Source: an uncultured Roseobacter sp.
GTDB lineage: Bacteria; Pseudomonadota; Alphaproteobacteria; Rhodobacterales; Rhodobacteraceae
DNA: 64,000 nt
Assembly: GCF_947491795.1 (NCBI RefSeq)
Contig: NZ_CANLKW010000003.1
Location: forward strand, 62,001 to 126,000
Direction of reading: 5' to 3'
The first letter of the stretch is position 1, and every line of letters starts with the position of its first letter. Of the stretch, positions 60,285-64,000 are shown piece by piece. Under the pieces are notes generated by a model. That model did not search any database. It had not been told where the DNA came from and was given only the letters and a program-made list of their open reading frames with translations. The position numbers were made by a program, and so were the translations under genes.

Positions 60285-61852
60285 AGCGTCAGACCCATCG
60301 GCGACTGCCCCAAAAGCGATCTGGGCATGATGCTGGCGTTTTCGGCAATCTGAACTCGCCTCTGCGACGGGCCAACAATGTGTTTTTGCGGGTCTATTCC
60401 AGGCATGATCTCAGTTGCGACCAATCCGTTCCCGGTCAGACGGATCACACAGCGTTCGGTGACATACATCACGTTCTGTCCCTGCTCGACGGCCCGGCGC
60501 CCTGAAAAAGTGACATGTTCGACCTCATCAACCATTTTGGTGAATTTGCCGGGTGCGGCAATGTCGATGCCTTCCTCGTTCAGCGAAATCTTTGCCCCGG
60601 CTTCAAACCAACCCGAAAAAACAATGTTTCTGGCGCGCGCGGTGATATCCACAAATCCGCCGCAACCGGCTGTAAGATAGGGTTTCTTGCCAAGTTTTGA
60701 GACGTTCACATTGCCATGGGTATCGACCTCAAGAAACGACAGGAACGACATGTCGAACCCCCCACCCTGGAAATAGATGAATTGCTGGGGCGACGGCACA
60801 AATGCATCGGCATTAGAGGCACAGCCAAAGGCGAACCCTGTCAGGGGCACCCCCCCAACGGCCCCTTGCTCAATCGCCCAGGTGACCGCATCGCTGTGGC
60901 CTTCTTCCAGCAGCACGCGCGGGATCATGGCACTGATGCCAAAGCCGAGGTTGGCCGTCATTCCACGGCGCAGTTCCTGAGCCGCGCGGCGCGCGATGAC
61001 CTTTTCCACACCGTGTTCTGCCAGGCCGAAACTGTCCCACGGGCGCATCACCTGCCCCGATATGGCCGGATCATACAGCGTTTCGGTGGTTTGCTTCTGG
61101 TCGGGATCAACCACCACGCAATCGACCAGATGCCCTGGCACACGGACGTCATGGGGCCTCAGGCTGCCGGCTGCGGTCACACGTTTGACCTGTGCAATGA
61201 CCAGTCCGCCGTTGTTGCGCACGCATATCGCCTGTTCGAGCCCGCCCAGATAGGCGCCCTCGTGCTCATAGGTCAGATTGCCCCGCGTATCAGCCGTCGT
61301 TGCACGAATGATCGCCACATCCGGCACGACATTGGGAAAATGCAGCCAGGTGTCACCCGCAAATTCGGTCCGCGACACGATCGGCGTGGCCGCCCCCAGT
61401 TCATTCATGGCGCAGCCCTGGCGCTCCGGATCAACAAAGGTGTCGAGGCCGACCCTGGTCAGAACGCCCGGTCGGTGCGCTGCTGCCTCACGGTGCATAT
61501 CGAACATAATGCCCGAAGGCACGTTGTATGCCGCGACACGGTTCTCGACGATCATCTTCCAGATTTCGGGCATCTCGACACTTGACGGTCCGGACGGATA
61601 CGACCCGGCCAGCACGCGGGTCAGCAGACCATCTTTAGCAATATGATCCATTCCCCTGACGCCATAAACGTCGCCTGCCGCAATCGGATGCAAAGACGTG
61701 ATGCCGCGCGGATGCCCTTCTTGTTCAAAACGCTCACCAATCGCTTTCAGAACGGCGTCCGGGCAGCCAAGCGTCGAGGAAGACGAGACAGACACGACAG
61801 CGGCGTCCGGAATACGGCCAACCGCTTCACTGACTGGAACAGTCTTGTTCAT
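60281..61852 (-). CDS. Acyl-CoA:acid CoA-transferase (propionate/acetoacetate CoA-transferase family)
   Basis: This 523-residue protein from ATG 61852, preceded by GGGGGAGGTAG, fuses the alpha and beta halves of family-I CoA-transferases as in YdiF and propionate CoA-transferase. The alpha half shows SSSSTLGCPDAVL and GDVYGVRGMDHI; the beta half shows NLGFGISAMIPRVL and the active-site segment AIEQGAVGGVPLTG with the Glu that forms the CoA thioester. It moves CoA from a donor such as acetyl-CoA to the carboxylic acid of this pathway. It is the first gene of the operon, directly after the double palindrome promoter. Confidence 0.92.
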   Translation of the reverse strand: MNKTVPVSEAVGRIPDAAVVSVSSSSTLGCPDAVLKAIGERFEQEGHPRGITSLHPIAAGDVYGVRGMDHIAKDGLLTRVLAGSYPSGPSSVEMPEIWKMIVENRVAAYNVPSGIMFDMHREAAAHRPGVLTRVGLDTFVDPERQGCAMNELGAATPIVSRTEFAGDTWLHFPNVVPDVAIIRATTADTRGNLTYEHEGAYLGGLEQAICVRNNGGLVIAQVKRVTAAGSLRPHDVRVPGHLVDCVVVDPDQKQTTETLYDPAISGQVMRPWDSFGLAEHGVEKVIARRAAQELRRGMTANLGFGISAMIPRVLLEEGHSDAVTWAIEQGAVGGVPLTGFAFGCASNADAFVPSPQQFIYFQGGGFDMSFLSFLEVDTHGNVNVSKLGKKPYLTAGCGGFVDITARARNIVFSGWFEAGAKISLNEEGIDIAAPGKFTKMVDEVEHVTFSGRRAVEQGQNVMYVTERCVIRLTGNGLVATEIMPGIDPQKHIVGPSQRRVQIAENASIMPRSLLGQSPMGLTL

Positions 61853-61890
61853 ACTACCTCCCCCGGCGCCAATTCCATGCGATCTGAAAC

Positions 61891-61935
61891 TGGAACGTTC
61901 CACAAATTGATATTGGAACGTTCCAGTTTTGACAA
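61891..61935 (-). promoter_or_regulatory. Promoter with two TGGAACGTTCCA operators
   Basis: The perfect 12-nt palindrome TGGAACGTTCCA occurs at 61891-61902 and 61914-61925, arranged symmetrically with flanking AACTGGAACG and CGTTCCAGTT. On the minus strand TTGTCA (61935-61930) and TATCAA (61912-61907) with 17-nt spacing make a good -35/-10 pair; one operator covers the spacer and the other lies just downstream. This looks like a repressor-controlled promoter of the CoA-transferase operon. The regulator gene is not adjacent. Confidence 0.75.
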
Positions 61936-61984
61936 GGAGTTTATGACAGGGCCCGTAATACTCGGAATTTATGTACTTTTTAGT

Positions 61985-62371
61985 TCATTTTATCTCGTAG
62001 AGTTCGACAGGCAGCCCATCGGGATCAGCAAAGAACGTGAACCTGCAACCGGTGTTTTCATCGATTCTCACCGGCTCGGTCTTTACGCCTTTGGCCGCAA
62101 GCTCGCGCATTGAAACGTCAAGATCCGCAACCCGAAAGGCGAGATGCCGTAGGCCGCAGGCTTCGGGCCGCGTCGGCCTGTCGGGGGTATCCGGAAAGCT
62201 GAACACTTCCAGCTGTCCGCCATCTGCCAGCCCCAGATCAAGTTTCCAGGACTGACGCTCCGCCCGGTAACTCTCCAGGATAACGGGCAGACCAAGCGTC
62301 TGCGTATAAAACTGCTTTGACCTTGCGTAATCACTCACAATGATTGCGACGTGGTGAAATCTGAGATCCAT
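61985..62371 (-). CDS. VOC-family (glyoxalase/dioxygenase superfamily) protein
   Basis: This 128-residue protein has the paired beta-alpha-beta-beta-beta layout and likely metal ligands: H in FHHVAIIV, E in GGQLEVFSF, H in LRHLAFRV and E in LPVELYEI. Length and the FADPDGLPVELYE end match lactoylglutathione-lyase-like VOC proteins (GloA2/YaeR group). It is encoded upstream of the palindrome promoter on the same strand and probably has its own promoter. The substrate cannot be assigned. Confidence 0.87.
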   Translation of the reverse strand: MDLRFHHVAIIVSDYARSKQFYTQTLGLPVILESYRAERQSWKLDLGLADGGQLEVFSFPDTPDRPTRPEACGLRHLAFRVADLDVSMRELAAKGVKTEPVRIDENTGCRFTFFADPDGLPVELYEIK

Positions 62372-62915
62372 GTAAAACCCTTCTGATCTTTGCCCGGTAT
62401 GCTCTCATTCATGTCATCGGCCACAGGTTTTGAAAACTTCGAAGTCCAGACTTGCTTTGGTTCAAAAGCAGTATCGGTCACCACGTTAAATTGTCGCTCG
62501 GTCTGGTCTCTGCCCTTCTGCCAGAGCTTCATTGGGCCCCGCTGCACCAGAACAAAATGCCAGCCGCCGATGCAGGAGTTTTGTGTATCACGCAGCGGCA
62601 ATTCACCCGCTTCACAGATGCTCTGCACCAGAGGGACACAACCCGAACCCGGGCAGAACCTGCCTTTGCCGAGCTGCCGGATCCTGCACCCCACATGCGG
62701 TGATCGTGGACCACGCCGCTGTCTTAAAATCCGGCGCTGACCCGGTGCGCATGCGCCAGCCGCTCTGCAAGTCGTCCGTTTTCACCGTGCAAGCGATGCC
62801 AATGCGGTTACATCTTGCCCGCCGGGCCATCATCTGGCAGGTTCCCTTTATCTCTGGCACAGACCTCAAGGGCCGCTGAAGGAACTCCGGACTTCGGAGT
62901 GCCAAAGGAGGCATT
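62372..62915. other. Gap between the VOC gene and the amidohydrolase locus
   Basis: Divergent intergenic region of about 540 nt. Open frames exist on both strands, but none has a recognisable domain or a good start. A small hairpin ACTCCG-GACTT-CGGAGT (62884-62900) lies just before the short leader frame. No promoter boxes can be fixed with confidence. Confidence 0.4.
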
Positions 62916-63011
62916 GTGAGAGAACTTACCTGCAGCGGCGGCCACACAGCGCTGACCAACTGGCCGAGACATCTGACCCTGACATCCTGCTGTTCAGGTG
63001 CCGCAACATGA
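62916..63011 (+). CDS. Short leader frame overlapping the amidohydrolase start
   Basis: A GTG at 62916, preceded by AAAGGAGG (62904-62911) at 4 nt, opens a 31-codon frame whose TGA (63009-63011) overlaps the ATG of the amidohydrolase (ATGA). The product (MRELTCSGG ... CCSGAAT) has no known domain. It could be a translationally coupled leader peptide or the remnant of a lost upstream gene. The strong ribosome-binding site is the main support. Confidence 0.35.
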   Translation: MRELTCSGGHTALTNWPRHLTLTSCCSGAAT

Positions 63012-64000
63012 CACCTCGGCACCATACGCACAAAATCGCAGGTGTCGGCGTACCGGTATCTCTGCTGAGCGACCCCGAAGCCTTTGGCGGTACGGTTGAG
63101 GGCGATCTCCGGGCAGGCACTCTGTTGGTGAGGGACGGCCGCGCTGTCGGCCTCGAAAATCCTGGCGCCCATCAGCCTGTGTCCCGGATCGTGATGCCGC
63201 GTCTGACCGAAGCCCATGTGCACCTGGACAAATGCCATACCGTGCACCGGATGGATGCCGTCGGCGGTGATCTGGCGGCGGCGCTGGCCGCGCAGCGCGA
63301 GGACAAAGCCAACTGGACCGGGGACGACCTGCAGGCGCGTATCCGGCGTGGCCTGGATGAACTTGCCCGCGCGGGCTGCGGTGCCGTACGCAGTCACATC
63401 GACTGGGCCGCCGGGACCGATACGTCTGACGCACCACTGGCATGGGAGGTCATCTGCGCTCTGAAAGACAGCGCACAGGATCAGGGCATCCTCCTCCAGC
63501 CTGCGGCCCTCACCGGTATCGATGAAATGGCGCGGGGAGATCAGGCCATGGCCGTTGCGCGCCGCGTCTCGCGCGATGGTGGCGTGCTGGGCAGCTTTCT
63601 GCTGGCCCACGAAAATCGCCAGGCGGGCCTCAGAGCACTGTTCAGGGCCGCTGACAGGTTTGGACTGGCGCTCGATTTTCACGTGGACGAAGGGCTGGAT
63701 GCATCCCTCAACGGTCTGGAGATGGTCGCAGATCTCGCGCTGGAAATGCGCTTTGAGGGGCCGCTGCTCTGCGGGCATGCCTGCAGTCTTGCCTCCAAAG
63801 CGCCCGGCGATGTGACGCGTATCGCGGACAAGCTGCAGCGGGCCGGAATTGCCGTCGCGGCCCTGCCCTCTACCAATCTCTACCTCCAGGGGCGTCGTTC
63901 CGGTACGCCGGACCGGCGCGGGCTGACCCTGCTGCACGAACTGGCCAAACAGGGAGTGGAAACGCTGGTCGGGACAGACAATGTGCGCGACGCTTTTTGC
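63008..64000 (+). CDS. Cytosine-deaminase-like amidohydrolase, 3' end outside the window
   Basis: The frame from ATG 63008 stays open for 331 codons to the right edge, so the gene is incomplete here (typical length about 400-430). The CodA-type metal and catalytic residues are visible: H70 and H72 (TEAHVHLDKCH), H225 and E228 (FHVDEGLD), H257 (CGHACSL) and D324 (VGTDNVRD). The layout matches cytosine deaminase and related deaminases or hydrolases of N-heterocycles, acting in the cytoplasm with Fe or Zn. Given the surrounding nitrogen-scavenging genes a role in releasing ammonia from a heterocycle fits, but the substrate is not certain. Confidence 0.87.
   Translation, partial: MTPRHHTHKIAGVGVPVSLLSDPEAFGGTVEGDLRAGTLLVRDGRAVGLENPGAHQPVSRIVMPRLTEAHVHLDKCHTVHRMDAVGGDLAAALAAQREDKANWTGDDLQARIRRGLDELARAGCGAVRSHIDWAAGTDTSDAPLAWEVICALKDSAQDQGILLQPAALTGIDEMARGDQAMAVARRVSRDGGVLGSFLLAHENRQAGLRALFRAADRFGLALDFHVDEGLDASLNGLEMVADLALEMRFEGPLLCGHACSLASKAPGDVTRIADKLQRAGIAVAALPSTNLYLQGRRSGTPDRRGLTLLHELAKQGVETLVGTDNVRDAFC

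Noticed and set aside
62612..63937. Long minus-strand open frame of about 440 codons at the right edge
   Set aside because: It is antisense to the amidohydrolase, whose plus-strand frame carries all CodA-type metal motifs; the minus frame has no domain.
1..64000. tRNA, rRNA, CRISPR arrays, insertion sequences, phage or integron genes, replication origin
   Set aside because: I looked for cloverleaf-type sequences, regularly spaced repeats, transposase or integrase motifs and DnaA-box clusters by eye and found none I could support.

Overview
The window looks like a chromosomal segment of a marine alphaproteobacterium of the Roseobacter group (Rhodobacterales). This is inferred from gene content and protein style: many ABC importers, Tat-exported binding proteins, a tripartite tricarboxylate (TTT) transporter, cyanase, guanidine utilisation genes and tightly overlapping ATGA start/stop junctions in a GC-rich background. 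I see no rRNA, tRNA, CRISPR array, transposase, integrase or replication origin. It reads as a nutrient-scavenging region built from operons that each pair an importer with catabolic enzymes.

Left part (1-26 kb). The minus-strand end of a PotA/PotD-type ABC importer runs off the left edge, beside a divergent 2-oxoglutarate/Fe(II) oxygenase and a GNAT acetyltransferase broken by an in-frame TAA. Next comes a minus-strand guanidine operon (4.7-12.4 kb): a guanidine-I (ykkC) riboswitch, a hairpin over the ribosome-binding site, an ABC importer, two DUF1989 carboxyguanidine deiminase subunits and a 1169-residue biotin-dependent carboxylase of the type usually labelled urea carboxylase. About 1.4 kb of gene-poor, possibly decayed DNA separates it from a minus-strand cyanate operon (14.0-18.1 kb): NrtA/CmpA-like binding protein, permease, an ATPase gene interrupted by an in-frame TAG, an NTF2-like protein and cyanase. 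A divergent PAS/AAA+ regulator follows, with GAFAGA in place of GAFTGA. Then come a ZntB-like transporter whose expected ATG reads ACG, an MFS transporter, a GAF-LuxR regulator and a Tat-exported metallo-beta-lactamase-fold hydrolase.

Middle part (26-45 kb). A LacI-family repressor is divergent from a long plus-strand operon with two TGTTTACGTAAACA operators in its promoter. The operon holds a ribose-type ABC importer, an SMP-30 lactonase, a 3-hydroxyisobutyrate/L-threonate-type dehydrogenase, a TctCBA transporter and a 3-oxo-tetronate kinase, which suggests C4 sugar-acid or lactone catabolism. Facing it on the minus strand is a Ugp-like importer operon with a DeoR regulator, a metallophosphoesterase and an inositol-monophosphatase-family enzyme, which suggests uptake and dephosphorylation of a phosphorylated polyol or phosphodiester.

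Right part (45-64 kb). A long minus-strand catabolic gene set starts behind a promoter with two TGGAACGTTCCA palindromes: CoA-transferase, enoyl-CoA hydratase, aldehyde dehydrogenase, a sugar-type ABC importer, two GMC oxidoreductases, a Dabb protein, a LacI regulator, a Gfo/Idh/MocA dehydrogenase and an FAD-dependent oxidoreductase. The order suggests import and oxidation of an alcohol to an acid, activation with CoA and further breakdown. A VOC-family protein and a cytosine-deaminase-like amidohydrolase, cut by the right edge, end the window.

Two patterns cross operons. Four binding-protein genes are followed by a stable intercistronic hairpin before their membrane or ATPase partners. Three genes within the first 21 kb (GNAT, cyanate ATPase, ZntB-like) each carry one single-base lesion, which may be real decay or sequence error.
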